In this document: positions 41,634 through 52,957 of the stretch, piece by piece
How positions within the stretch are numbered: position 1 is the first letter of the stretch
How the letters are laid out: each line of letters starts with the position of its first letter
Source of the DNA: Isoetes taiwanensis
Lineage: Eukaryota; Streptophyta; Lycopodiopsida; Isoetales; Isoetaceae
Assembly: GCA_021234155.1 (NCBI GenBank)
Contig: JAJEKV010000038.1
Coordinates: 13,420,213-13,484,212 of the forward strand
Direction: 5' to 3'
DNA: 64,000 nucleotides
The notes under the pieces: model-generated
What the model was told of the DNA's origin: nothing
Database searches by the model: none
The model's input: the letters and a program-made list of their open reading frames with translations, nothing else
Position numbers and translations under genes: made by a program

Positions 41634-42478
41634 TCAGCGCAGTGGTCGCAACCACGCAACTATATGGGGCAGAGGCCTGGGGACCGGGGCTAACAGAAAA
41701 GAAATGAGAGAAACAGGAAGGAATATTCAGGCAATGGCATAAACAGAAATTCAAATTGAGAACGAACACACCACAAACAACCATAGTGTATGAGACGGGG
41801 CAGAAACCAATGGAAGTAAGGGCGTGGGAAAAGACCATCAGATATCTCATAAGAAACAATGCAGGCGGGAAACTGAATAAGTTAGTGAATATCGCGATCA
41901 GCGAATCAGCGAAAGCCCACATAATCGAGGGCAACGGATGGTTTAGGGATGTAGCAATGTGGACAAGAAAAGTGGGGATGAATCTGAGCGATCTGATAAG
42001 TGAAGGAGAATGGAATGATGAATGGGCAAACAAAGCTACGCAAGCTTGGCTGCAAAAACACACAGGGCCCAAGACAATTTGGCTTTTGACTGTATTCAAC
42101 CCAGAACAACAGATAGAACAGCAGATGTATCAGAATAATCTACTAGGAAAAGCCAAGAAGGATATCCTGGCAAGATTTAGAATGGGAAGCCATGACCTAA
42201 GAATTGAAAAGGACAGATGGCGGAGAATTGAGAAAGATGATCGGATATGCAGAATCTGTGACAGAGGGGAAGTGGAAGATGAAAATCATATGCTAAATGA
42301 ATGCCCAATATATGAAGGCATCAGGAACAAGTACAGAAACGTAAGATGGGGCCAACCTGTACACACCATGATGGCAAGGACAGAAACAATGAGGGAACTG
42401 GCAGACACAATACGGGAAATGACGGCAAGGCACCGGGAAGTACATAAAGAAAAAGGGCTCCATGTTAATTCAGGCTGA
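41634..42478 (+). pseudogene. C-terminal part of a non-LTR element ORF2 (5'-truncated)
   Basis: The frame begins near 41634 with AVVATTQLYGAEAWGPGLTE, the helix after the RT thumb, meets a TGA at 41706 (TEKK-stop-EKQEG), and then is open from 41756 to the stop at 42476-42478. It ends with a Cys/His finger, RICRICDRGEVEDENHMLNECPIY. The LYGxExWG and CxxC...EDExH...C motifs are standard for the C-terminal region of several LINE clades. The family differs from both other LINEs in the window. No endonuclease or RT catalytic core is present. The 3' UTR may extend toward 42630 with TTCTATTTTCAATAGCCT repeated, but no tail was found. Confidence 0.8.
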
Positions 42479-42641
42479 TTTTATGTGAAAGCTCAATCAT
42501 GCTTCTATTTTCAATAGCCTCTATTCTGGTATGCTCAATTATATTGTTCTATTTTCAATAGCCTTTTCTTATCAAGTTCTATAGCCAGCTAAAGCAAAAT
42601 ATTATTGGATTTATTAGCAGTTGCTCTAATATAGCTATGTA

Positions 42642-42980
42642 AAGGAAGCAAGATATAGAGCCATATCTATTATGAGCATCTCTGCTTTTACTCTATAAAT
42701 TTTGCGATGTTGTTGTGTATACTTGAATTCTCATATCTACTTCTTTAACATTTACTCTTATGTGTAGCATACTCTAGGGCAGAGCTGCATATATGTGCAA
42801 CATAAGGAAGCAAGATCAATCATAGAGTCATATCTATTCTGAGCATCTCTATTGGTAAATGCTTTTACTCTATAAATTTTGCGATCCTGTTGTGTATACT
42901 TGAACTCTCATAGCTACTTCTTTGACATTTACTCATATTATCTGTAGCATACTCTGGGGCAGAGCTTCATATATGTGCAC
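42642..42980. repeat. 162-bp tandem duplication
   Basis: Both copies run from AAGGAAGCAAGAT to CATATATGTGCA (first 42642-42803, second 42804-42980), with about a dozen substitutions and small insertions. Confidence 0.9.
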
Positions 42981-43074
42981 ATCTACAAATGCACTACACC
43001 ATCAGACTTTCCAGATTTTTTATTGACTACCAAATGTAGTTTGTGCATGAACTCACATTTTTTTATTCTCCCAT

Positions 43075-43395
43075 TTACCTTTTAGCTTATGCATGGTTTA
43101 AGTGGAAGGAACACCGATGCATCAAAAAACACAAAGGATTAAACTCAGAGGTCTCCTAGAGGCCTCCTAGAATACCGTGCTTGCTTTCTTGCCTTGGCAT
43201 GTTATGGGCACAACAGATACTCTCTTTCTTTGGAGGCCTTTATCAATGTAAGTCCAGTGCAACTGGAAGGTATGCTCCTAAGTGGTGACTTTTGATGTTT
43301 TTTCTTCTTTATGTGATGGTTTCACTGATGATTTTGGTATTTCTTTTTCATGAGCCAAGCTTATGATGCATCCTTGGCTAGAACATTATAATTAC
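43075..43395. repeat. dispersed direct repeat D, copy 1
   Basis: From TTTTAGCTTATGCATGGTTT to GGCTAGAACATTATAATTA it matches 44732-45042 closely and 45080-45580 loosely. No coding frame is shared, so it is a non-coding repeat of unknown origin. Confidence 0.9.
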
Positions 43396-43494
43396 AAGAA
43401 ATTTATCGCGGCAGCCAAGGCCGCCATGAACATTTCTCTCTATCGATTTTCATGTATTAGAGAAGTGATTTCCCTCTACGAGCTCATTTACTAA

Positions 43495-43965
43495 TTAGAA
43501 CTCTGTTTGCCCAGATTTTATGAAGGATTCCCTCAGGTTCTATAGGGATTCTCCATGATTCTCGTATGATTCCTCTAGGTTCTCCAAGATTCTCTTATGA
43601 ATTTGTTTGGTTCTCCAAGATTCTATAAAGATTACCCTAGATTCTCTTAAGATTCTGATTCATTCTATAATATTCTATAAAAATTCCCCTAGATTCTCTA
43701 AGATTCTATCAAGATCCTCTTGGATGCTCTAACTTGAAATCCTCTAGATTCCCCTAATACCACAAAGATTCTCCAGTATTATATAAAGGTTCTCCAAATT
43801 CTCAAAGATTCTATGAAGCTTCTCTAGGATTCTCTAAGATTCTATAAGGATTCTTTTAAATTCTGTTAATATTTGTCTAGATTTTTAAAGATTCCTTTAG
43901 ATTCTCTAAGATTCGAGAAATATTTCACATAGGTTCTTTAAAATTCCATGAAGATTCTCTATTTC
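43495..43965. repeat. degenerate GATTCT/TCTATAA tandem array
   Basis: About 470 bp built from variants of GATTCTCTAAGATTCTATAA with a basic step of 10-13 bases. Individual units are diverged, so it is old. It holds no gene. After it, 43980-44095 contains GTTGGAAAGCTCTCGACGAG, an LTR-like phrase. Confidence 0.85.
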
Positions 43966-44374
43966 GATTACAGTATCTCCAATGGCAAATTACCAGTTGT
44001 TGGAAAGCTCTCGACGAGAGGAATCCAACGACATGGGGTCCTCCTTGATCTAACTCAACCATTGTGGGATATGGTTATTTGAAGCAGAGGCAGAAAAAAG
44101 AAGATTTCTAGAATGCTACAATGCCATCTCACCCATTCCACATTAATTATAGTGCCACTTCTTGGCACCTTCCTTGCCCTACTCAAAAAAGTTGGCACAC
44201 ATGTCAATAGAATGTTGGATAAGGAAATGTTGAGGTGTCAATTTTTTAAGAAGAATTTATTAGTAATAAATACGCCTTGGGACATGTGTAAAAAGAAAAG
44301 CCTTAAAAGTGTTAAAAATGTTATCTAAACTATATTATCCAAAGTGTTAGAAATGAATAAGCCTTTGGACATGT

Positions 44375-44577
44375 TTTTTTTTTTTTTGTTGAAGGACATC
44401 AGACTTTATTCAATCAAAGAGTCAAATACAAGTATAAATGCAGAGACAGGAATAAAATCTCAGCGGATAAGCGGAGACCCACCGAGTGAAGCAACCTGCC
44501 TAAGCATAAGAGTGCACATCCAAAAACTCCTCAAAAATCAATCGCCTCTTGCGAGGGGCAAGTGAAGAACAATAAAA
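44375..44577 (-). mobile_element. short 5'-truncated L1-like retroposon (minus strand)
   Basis: A run of T at the left is the poly(A) tail read backwards. TGGACATGT occurs at 44366-44374 and again at 44578-44586, a 9-bp target duplication. The body of about 190 bp starts GAAGGACATCAGACTTTATT, like the start of the 48.4-kb element (GAAGGACG...AAAAAGTTTATTAATC). It is 3' UTR only. Confidence 0.8.
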
Positions 44578-44731
44578 TGGACATGTGTCATAAAATGGCT
44601 TCAAATGTGTTACAAACGGATAAGCCTACGTGTCCACAAAATAAACAGGAATCTTTAGAGAATATTCTATAGGGATCTTGCCTATAGCAATTATATAGTT
44701 TAGATATCTTCATGATTATTAGTTTTCCTTT

Positions 44732-45042
44732 TAGCATATGCATGGTTTAAGTGGAAGGAACACTGGTGCATCAAAAACACAAAGCATTAAACTCAGAGTT
44801 CTCCTAGAGGTCTCCTAGAATACCATGCTTGCTTTCTTGCCTTGGCATGTTATGGGCACAACATACACTCTCTTTCATTGGAGGCCTTTATCAATGTAAG
44901 TCCAGTGCAACTGGAAGGTATGCTCCTAAGTGGTGACTTTTGATGTTTTTTCTTCTTCATGTGATGGTTTCACTGATGATTTTGGCATTTCTTTTTCATG
45001 AGCCAAGCTTATGATGCATCCTTGGCTAGAATATTATAATTA
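44732..45042. repeat. dispersed direct repeat D, copy 2
   Basis: Nearly identical to 43075-43395. The copies flank the GATTCT array and the short retroposon. A third, diverged copy follows at about 45055-45283 and 45525-45580, split by an insertion. Confidence 0.9.
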
Positions 45043-45285
45043 TATCTTCATGATTATTAGTTTTCCGTTCAACAGGGATGGTTGAAGTTGGCACTTTAAT
45101 TTTACCATTATGAAATGGTCTTCTAGAATATCATGCATGCTGCCTTGCCTTGGCATCTTCTGGGCACAACAGACATTCAAAGGAGGCCTTTACCAATGTG
45201 ACTCCAGTGCAACTGGAAGGTATGCTTTTAAATGCTGACTTTCGCTGTTTTTTCCCTTTGATGTGATGGATTTAATAATGAGTTT

Positions 45286-45524
45286 TTTTTTTTTTGAAGA
45301 ACTATATCATCAATATATTAAAAGAATGGTAATGTTACAAAGCAAGTGAGGAGGAAGGGGAACTGCCCCAAAGAGACAGCGATACCTCGACACTCCACAA
45401 CAAACTCACAACAAACTGCAACTCTACTGCTGTACAAACCGACCATCACCATCTACAACACCCAAGAAGTCCCGCCAAATGGCAAACTTCCGCTCTACTA
45501 ATCCCGGGAACATCAGAAAGCTTT
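45286..45524 (-). mobile_element. poly(T)-headed retroposon tail inside repeat D copy 3
   Basis: T15, then GAAGAACTATATCATCAATA and a GC-richer body interrupt copy 3 of repeat D between AATAATGA and TTGGCACTTC. The pattern matches the 3' end of a minus-strand L1-like element. A short target duplication was not clear. No coding sequence is readable. Confidence 0.65.
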
Positions 45525-45924
45525 GAATTGGCACTTCTTTTTCTAGAGTCAAGCGTATGATGCATCTCTGGCTAGAATAGTATACTATTTTCTTCATGAT
45601 TATGATGAAGTCTCATGGACAATTCTGCAGATGACAACAATATAATCACCAGCAAATGCCTGAATGTTTGCATTTGAGTGCAAATTTGAAGAGGATATGC
45701 ACTTACCCAAGCAAATAAGTATTCTATCCTGATTTATACGCCGACATTGTTTAATGCGATAGTTGTTTATGCTCTATTCTATATTGGTTTTGATACTTGT
45801 ATTGCTACCATTTGCACGACTTGAGGATGACATGTCGTACATGATGGTAAACTTTCATACAAATTAAACAGTCATGAATTTGTCATGAAGGTGGCATGAA
45901 GAGTACATTCAGTTTTGCATAAGG

Positions 45925-46250
45925 TAATCCCATCGATCCGAGCCATCGGATCGGCATTCTCGAATGGGCGAGCATGCATCTCTTGCATGCATGCATGCAC
46001 TTCAAATGACTCCTTTTTTTTTTTTTATACCAGGTAGGGGAGGGGCTTCTCCCTGCTTGGTTTGACAGTTTGGCGTCATTTTCTATACTGGGACATGTTC
46101 TTCCTCGATCTTGTCCCCTTTTTTCGCCATCCTTCAGTCTTCGACCTCGGCCCGTTTTCATGCGAGCCCTTCGAGAATCCCATCGATCCGAGCCATCGGA
46201 TTGGCATTCTCGAATGGGCGAGCATGCATCTCTTGCATGCATGCATGCAT
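45925..46250. repeat. 75-bp direct repeat with GCAT microsatellite, two copies
   Basis: ATCCCATCGATCCGAGCCAT through CTCTTGCATGCATGCATGCA occurs at about 45927-46000 and 46172-46245. The copies flank 170 bp headed by a T run. TGCATGCATGCATTGCATGC extends the second copy. Frames here on both strands are repeat artefacts. Confidence 0.85.
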
Positions 46251-46403
46251 TGCATGCATTTTATGTGGCTCTGGTTCATTTGGGATCGCTATTTCTTGCA
46301 GGTTCTTCATCGGCATTTTCTCCTCTCTCAGCAGTTCCCTTGACTCCCATCCACCCTCCCTTAATGTGTATATTATTGTAAATGTTGTTTTTGTTGCGTG
46401 GCA

Positions 46404-46485
46404 CGCATGACCAGCCCCTCGCTTTTTTGAGGTTGTTTTTTGTTGTGTGGCACGCTTGACCAGCCCCTCGCTTTTCGAGGTTGTT
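46404..46485. repeat. short tandem duplication
   Basis: GTGGCACGC(A/T)TGACCAGCCCCTCGCTTTT then GAGGTTGTT occurs twice in succession. The region 46250-46690 contains no supported gene. Confidence 0.8.
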
Positions 46486-46689
46486 GTTTTCTTATCTTTG
46501 TGTTCTAGTTTGTTGATGTGCAGGTACAGCAGGATGCGCGACTCTGTCTTCTTCAGGCTTGGGGGTTTCTTTGTGGGAGCGTTTGTTTTTGCAGCCTTAC
46601 GTTGTGTCCAAGCAGAGAATAGAATAGACACATTGTTTGTAATTCTTTGTACATGCAACTATGATAAAGAGAAAAGTTTGCTGCTTATC

Positions 46690-48411
46690 TAGAGCAGCGA
46701 ATGTGCATGCTTAAGTTTTTTCTATTAGAATATTCAAGTTGCGAAGGTATGACAAGCTGAAAGAAGTACTTTCTTTCATTCATCTTCCAGACAAGTTGCT
46801 TTGTATTTTGTGTAATGATTGTTGCAGTGAATGGCATATGACCGCATATAGACAGAGGAAAACATGAGCAAACTCAAGTAATGGAACTATAGTCACTTAA
46901 GTCGGAATATTATTATTTGGTTTCTTTGATTCTTGGGATGCAAATGGCTTAAGAAATGTAAAAACCCATTGCCTTAATTCTTAGCCAACCTCGAGTTCTT
47001 GACTATTTTTCCATTGCTTATTCGTGACTAGATCTTGCAGATTCATCCAAATGAGCTTCACGGTTAAATTGACTACAAGCACACCATGCTATGTTTAGAG
47101 TATCCAGGTGCAAAGGATTGACTTTTGATGTTATAGTTCTGACAGACTATTTGAGATAGTTGCTGCTAAGCAAATGTGTTGTTAACTTCAAATAGAGTAA
47201 ATTGCCATTTCTATTGTTCTTTAAGAAAAAACTATTATTGTTTACTCTGCAATTCTCTTATTTTGTATCTTGCAGTGAAGCTTTGTTGTAAAAACTGAGT
47301 AGCAATCAATCTTATTTCAATAAGATTGATGTGTTGAGAGTGTATTTATAGCCTTTTTCTTGAAAATCATTTGTTATTAGCTAAGGTACTTTTACGTAAA
47401 ATTTCATATTGGATGATGCCAAAATAGAAGAGGCATCTTAGTCATTCACATAATGGTGTGTGGTCGGATATTGACTAGAACCTTTATAATATAAAAGAAA
47501 CATGCATTACTAAATTGTTCAGCAAAGTGTGCTTGGCTTAGAGGCAACAGTAAGGTCCATCATCCTATCATCCATCATCCTGATATGTACATGACATTCT
47601 GCTCTTTGTGCTTACCCTTCATTTCCATATGAAGGGGCTGTAGACAGTGTACTTGCAAATCTAAAGGTACTATTCTCAAATATTGTTCCTATCGCATAAG
47701 GAATGTACCTCATCTTTTAGGGAAAACGATTGTTGGCTACATTCGAGATGTTCCTAGCCTACAAGATGCTGAAAATCACATGAATGACGTTTTAGATTTA
47801 AGTGAAAGATAGCCATTCAAATTTAGGTCCAATATTAGCCGGCCACTTAATGGAAACCTCTATTTATATAAGCAATGATATATCAAAGCATTAGTTGGCA
47901 AGTCACATGGTAAACATTCCATGATATTGAGTTTAAACAGAATCTCAAACTCTATGTAAGGCATGCTAAGAGTTGTTTGAAGTCATTGAGCACAAAAAAG
48001 TTTATAATTGTTGAGCCAAAAGAGATAGTGTATTTGATAGTATGAAAGAGGAAGCCCATCGTTGTTGAGCCAAAAGAAAGAGTGTACTTGGTAGTATAGA
48101 AGAGATTTGTTTGCACACCCTAGCAGAATCTACAATCTGTTGAAGAATTAGATGCACAATACAATTCATGCAGATTAAATAATTTTTCTATGAGTGCCTT
48201 AATTTCATAAAATTATAAATTGACCTTTCAAAAGGACCTAGACAAATTAACTTGATGCTTGAAATTCAACCTATAACAACCCAAATAAGTCCGAAAAGTT
48301 GGTAACTCTAGCAAATAACTCCAATTAGAATGAAGTCTACAACTTTTAACTTCTAACAATAAGTTCAATTGGGATCTAACTCAATATACAACTATTAATG
48401 CATTATGATAG
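46690..48411. other. no gene recognised
   Basis: AT-rich DNA without convincing frames. A phrase GTTGAGCCAAAAGA.A.AGTGTA is repeated near 48010 and 48066. Confidence 0.6.
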
Positions 48412-48412
48412 C

Positions 48413-48421
<9 letters not shown>

Positions 48422-48443
<22 letters not shown>

Positions 48444-49691
48444 GAAGGACGAAAGCCAAAAAGTTTATTAATCAGAGAAAAAATACAAAATTTACATGTC
48501 TCATCTAACTGTGTAAGCACACAAAGATGCCACAGGAGCACGAGCCTGGAGCACAATGTACTTACTCCAGAATAGGAGACTAATGATAAGAATCAATTCG
48601 AAGATACTGAATCCAGATGCGTTCCACCAGTTCTGAGTCAAGGGAGGAACACTCGTAGGCTGTCAATATCTTTTTCTGGGCCACCGTAATAACACTATGT
48701 GCAGATGAATAAATGCCCTGAAAGATATGGTGTCTGCGACGCTCCCATATCGACCATAGGAGCCAACCGGAACCAAGATGAAATGCCCTTTGTTTAGCTG
48801 GAGGCCATGCGTTGGGATAGGACGCCAAAAGGATGCATCGGCAGTCCAATGTCTTTGTTAAACAAACCTTGTAGCCAGGACCATCTTTGGTTGAACCTCG
48901 GGACAATCAAAGAGACAATGCTCAAGAGTCTCAATGTCCGAAAAGACGAGCGGGCATACTGCATATATCACGAGGATCATAGCGATGTCGAAGGCATTAA
49001 CCATGAGCAGCACTGTGGATAACACGCCACCACCAGTCTGAGGGTGGAGCAACTTTAAAGCCATGGAGCATGTAAAGTGCCACCCATGTGCGGCAACCCA
49101 TCATCCGGAGGGGTTGTGGTGCTAAAAGAAGGCGATATACTGATCTGATTGCTTGCCTTTGTGAATATTTTCATGACAGTCCCATGGCACCCTTTCAGCA
49201 ACACCAACTTGCACTATAAGAGGCAAATTTTCTGCGACCTTCTCCCATAGAGATACATTCCAACGAGAGAGCAGGAACTTTGCCTGAAATTCAGGCCAAG
49301 ACAGTAGGCGACCCTCCTCATACCATGCTTGAATAGAGACAACACCTGCAAGAACCCATCGTCTCTGTATAAGGGATGAACTGAGGCTGCCAATGGAGGT
49401 GCTGAGGGGTCTGGAGGCAGTGGTGCCCACCACCATAGAGTCTCCAATAGGGTGTGGATAGAGGGGCATGGCCAGAAAAGATGTCTGACTGCCTCCCATG
49501 CTGCCAACAAGCCACGCAAAAATGGAGAGGCACTTGGAAAAGGCTACAGGGTCTGAAATAAAGCCCAAGGTAGGACTGGTTTGACAGCCTTCTTGCCTAG
49601 AGGGATACAGTGACCAAGAGCTTGTCTAAGAAGGCGTGAACCAGGAGAGTCATCCTCACCATTCAGGAGTCTCCAAATGAACTTTGAAATA
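48422..49691 (-). mobile_element. 5'-truncated L1-like LINE (minus strand)
   Basis: It starts with a long T run (poly(A) reversed) and is bracketed by CCAATTTTTT at 48412 and 49692, a likely target duplication. Minus-strand frames give the end of an L1 ORF2: WNVSLWEKVAENLP (49122-49568), VYAVCPLVF-type Cys/His wording with ETLEHCLFDCPEV (48858-49064) and LLWSIWERRRHHIFQG (48580-48906). The pieces lie in three frames, so it is decayed. About 1.27 kb of the 3' end is present. It is distinct in sequence from the 9.6-kb L1. Confidence 0.82.
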
Positions 49692-49701
49692 CCAATTTTT
49701 T

Positions 49702-50327
49702 AAATGCATTTTCATGTGTAGTTTTGGCTAAGGTGCAAATGGACTTATACTATGCCAAGTTTCTTTGCATCATCGTAGATCTGCTTTATTCTGGAGTACG
49801 TGCAGTATGTATGTGCTACATTCTGGAGGAACCGTATCTGTAATTATTCTTTAGAAAATCCATATGCATCTCCTCATGGAAAAGTCAAATTCCAAGTTTC
49901 CTCGCTAAATGAGTTTTAATGAACCCTTTCTGCTATTTCATCCCCTCTCCCCTTCTTCCAAACCCTAAAATCGAATTTAAATTCACAAAATTAATTATAT
50001 TACTATAGTACAAAAATGAAATTAACAACACGCCATGGGCCCTTTCCACCCCACTATACCAATTCCAATGTAAGACTTTGTTGCCAAAGCCTAACAATAC
50101 TAGCCAAAACTTAGTAATCTTACATATTTACTCCATATATTCATCCAATACTAAGAGGGATAAGCCAAAACATGTAAATATATAAAAAATAAAATAAAAA
50201 ATGAGACTACCCCAAATCTATGCACCTCCTCTCATTTGTGAGGTTGGACATATCAGCTTATTGTCCACCTCTATATTTTATAGAGGTGAAAGTGAAAGTC
50301 CGTAGGCATCTAGAAGAAGCAATAACC
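49702..50327. other. no gene recognised
   Basis: AT-rich DNA with no supported coding frame. Confidence 0.6.
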
Positions 50328-50352
50328 GTCATTATTATTATTATTATTATTG
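50328..50352. repeat. (ATT)n microsatellite
   Basis: About eight ATT units between CCGTC and GGGCAAG. Confidence 0.9.
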
Positions 50353-50390
50353 GGCAAGATATTTAAATTTTATCAAAAGACAGAAATACA

Positions 50391-50613
50391 TTTGGCCTTG
50401 GACCTTATTATAGGGGCTCCACAATACGCCTTTGGCCTTGGACCTTATTATAGGGGCTCCACAATAGGCCTGATAGGCAGTACGAGGAACAACGATCGCC
50501 AGATAAGAAAGGTGCTGCAATTATAAAAAGTTATAGGGGCTCCACAATAGGCCTGATAGGCAGTACGAGGAACAACGATCGCCAGATAAGAAAGGTGCTG
50601 CAATTACAAAAAG
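50391..50613. repeat. nested tandem duplications of 40 and 83 bp
   Basis: TTATAGGGGCTCCACAATA occurs at 50408, 50448 and 50531. The first two copies belong to a 40-bp unit (from TTTGGCCTTGGACC), the last two to an 83-bp unit ending CAATTA.AAAAAG. The minus-strand frame 50521-50763 is a by-product. Confidence 0.9.
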
Positions 50614-50869
50614 GTCCCTGATGGACTCCACATCCCCAGACTCAGATCTAAGAACAAGATGACATCTTTCCATGTGAAAAGGATAAGATACCACTGGAAG
50701 TATATCATTTGGTAAATAATACCTGGATATGAATAAAGTATGATGTTTGAAGCTCAATAGCACCTAGGGCCATTCCTATCACAATACCAGGGCCATTCCT
50801 ATCACAATCCTACTCCCTTAATACCTTCATACACTTGCATTATTCGGTAGAGGTGAAGGTATTATAGTG

Positions 50870-51610
50870 GTATCTTATCCTTTTCACATGGGAAGATCTG
50901 TCAATAGGTTGACATGTGCCATTTTCCCAAAGAGATAATGAAGCTAATCTAAGATCCCTGAATTTGGCACTCAATAAATTGAGAGGGTCCATCAAGGGTG
51001 ATAAATATCCTTCTGCGTCATCCAAGGAAAACATGGGATTTTGTGGCTTCCCATTCCCTTCTATCATCCTTGTTGAGCACTTGATTTCCATAAATTCCAA
51101 ACACGAGAAAACCAATGCAAGCTAGTCCTCTTAAGACAAGGAGACATTCAGTAATAATACTTAGTAAATTAAAGATAGCAATCTTACAACATTGTTCAAA
51201 CCCGATTCTATCGACACACGTCATAATGATTCGGCCATGCCAAAAATGGACAACTTTGATCATGTTCTACAAATGCTGATTTTGTGTCCTTTTCACCAAG
51301 TGGAAATGCTTTATTATCACTGTGCTTCGATCCTCAGAATTATGTTCATACTTCTTCTCCAGCAAAAATTTAGTGTAATATTGTTTGTTGGTTTGAATCA
51401 GGTTACAAAACCATAACTCCTTGAACTTGAGGCGGCCTCCGATTTGTGAAGAAAGAAAAAGCATGTGAGATTGCTTAGCCACTTACGCAATTATTCATGG
51501 GACTGAATTTTCTCTTCAGCAGCAGCAGATTCTTCTGTCCCAATATTGATGTTCCCCTGAAAAAAATGACAACAGTAAAGTCTTAGCATTACTTAAGTAA
51601 GCAACTGCAG
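50870..51610 (+). repeat. LRR-block repeat, plus-strand copy
   Basis: Reverse complement of 28438-29170 and similar to 54640-55235. It includes the LRR C-terminal remnant (50916-51125) and about 480 bp of downstream flank (to CAGTAAAGTC...CATTAC). Upstream, 50660-50870 contains short repeated phrases (CCATGTGAAAAGGATAAG at 50670 and its complement near 50880). Confidence 0.85.
50916..51125 (+). pseudogene. C-terminal end of an LRR receptor-like protein
   Basis: It reads PFSQRDNEANLRSLNLALNK, LRGSIKGDKYPSASSKENMG and FCGFPFPSIILVEH, almost the same as the minus-strand copy at 28901-29110. It represents the last LRR and the cap. The equivalent copies at 54.7 and 63.8 kb have lost about 27 bases in the LRGSIKG stretch. 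The next LRR-like coding (51634) belongs to the N-terminal side of another copy, so two partial genes lie head to tail here. There is no membrane helix or kinase. Confidence 0.72.
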
Positions 51611-51633
51611 GCAAGGATTGGCCAAACTTGTAT

Positions 51634-51960
51634 GGAAGAAGCCTAATGAGTTCACAGTGCTTAAATGGCAAGTTGCAATCTTTTATTCTTCTTGACATAC
51701 TAGATGCAACTCAAAATCAACTGCAAGGAGATATTCCAACAGGGATATTCAAATTTAAAGGGATGACACACATCAACTTGTTACGCAATGTATTTATCTC
51801 TCACTCAGATTCACCACCATTCATTTCTCTTATGTGGAAGAAGACTGCCACCTACTTTCGACTATTATCAGGCACATTACCTGAATCTCCCCAAGAACAA
51901 AATCACTGGCCATATTCCTTCATCCATGCAAGAAGTTATTAAAAAGGGAACATCTAATGG
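51634..51960 (+). pseudogene. LRR receptor-like protein, middle fragment
   Basis: Reading in the plus strand gives LQSFILLDILDATQNQLQGD, IPTGIFKFKGMTHINLLRN and, in another frame, YLNLPKNKITGHIPSSMQEV. These fit the plant LRR pattern LxxLDxxxNxLxGxIPxxIxxxxxLxxL. It matches 54125-54440 and 63270-63600 but breaks off after TCCATGCAAGAAGTTATTAA. At least one frameshift lies near 51800. Confidence 0.72.
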
Positions 51961-52090
51961 TAGATCTGATATCGTAGATATTAAAAAAGAAAATCTAATG
52001 GTATAGGCACATGACACCTCAGATTTTGCTGAGGTAGTAGTGCTACGTGGATAGGCTAGAATTGCAAGAAATGTTGTAGGCTTGGTTGGG

Positions 52091-52689
52091 CTAGTGTGCT
52101 AAAAATAAAATCCAACCATTGATTTTCCAACCATTGGAATGCAACAGAAAGCATGGTCCATACACATGACAACATACACCAAGGGCAGCACGTCCTGTTC
52201 CAAATCCGATGAAGGGATAGTGAAGAAGATTCACTGCAAGCGTAGCTCTGCCGGAATGGATGTGATTTAGGAAGAGCTTATAGCTATGTCGGGCAAGATT
52301 GCAAAAGAATACGAAGCACAGAAACATTGAAAATTGAGCGGAGAAGGTTGTGCTTGTGCAGCTTTAAAAAATATGAGATACATAAACAAAACCAAGCCTG
52401 TTCCAACCAAAAACATGGAAGGCTCGTCCCTCGGCAATCCAATCTTCAAAAGCAGAGAAAAAAATGAAATGCAGAATAATCCTTCTACCATAGCTGCCTT
52501 AGCAAAAAACTGAACCATCCACGTCCGCCATAGCCGAATATAAATTGCAAAACAGTGCACCGCCATAGCCCTCTCAAATCGGCCAGCACAGACCACCAGA
52601 AGCGCAGATCCACACTGTGCAAGCCGTCCACGCATGCAAGCTCCTAACTTTTTGCAAATCCCAACTCCAAATCTGGCCGTTGATGACAA
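52091..52689 (-). CDS. unrecognised minus-strand frames, partly hydrophobic
   Basis: The frame 52689-52267 (140 residues; start codon not ATG-certain) reads RFGVGICKKLGACMRGRLA, then AVHCFAIYIRLWRTWMVQFF and a hydrophobic stretch FLVGTGLVLFMYLIFFKAA. A second, overlapping frame (52327-52091) reads LARHSYKLFLNHIHSG and GTGRAALGVCCHVYG. The two could be parts of one frameshifted membrane protein, or chance. No family is recognised and no second copy is in the window. Confidence 0.25.
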
Positions 52690-52810
52690 ACCTTCGGCAA
52701 AAAAAATCCCCTATCTAATGGCCAGAATAATTTTAACAAAAAAAAGAACCCAACAACAACGAGACGTTGGATCATTGGGGAACCTACTCAAGATGGCATT
52801 ACGGACTACG

Positions 52811-52957
52811 TAATCTATCGGAGGGGGGGCATTCCGCCCCCTAGGGCCTCGAGGCGGCGCCGCTAGCTGAAGCGGTGCACGCGTGGTGGAGCCGCGAGTG
52901 CCGCCGAGGCTGTGCGCGTCGTCGAGAGGCCCTGCGAGGGCGGAATCCTACGGGATG
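52811..52957. other. GC-rich island, about 150 bp
   Basis: This stretch is strongly GC-rich with many CpG, between neighbours that are AT-rich. GCATTCCGCCCCC near its left end and GAGGGCGGAATCC near its right end pair as an inverted repeat. Just left, ATTACGGACTACGTAAT is a small hairpin. No gene is readable. Origin unknown; it may be part of a GC-rich transposon end. Confidence 0.6.

Noticed and set aside
46158-46658. 166-residue minus-strand frame rich in Lys and Thr
   Set aside because: It spans the 75-bp and 58-bp direct repeats; frames on several strands are open there for the same reason.
49214-49533. Alternative minus-strand frames in the 48.4-49.7 kb LINE
   Set aside because: They overlap the better-matching LINE frame and show no motif.
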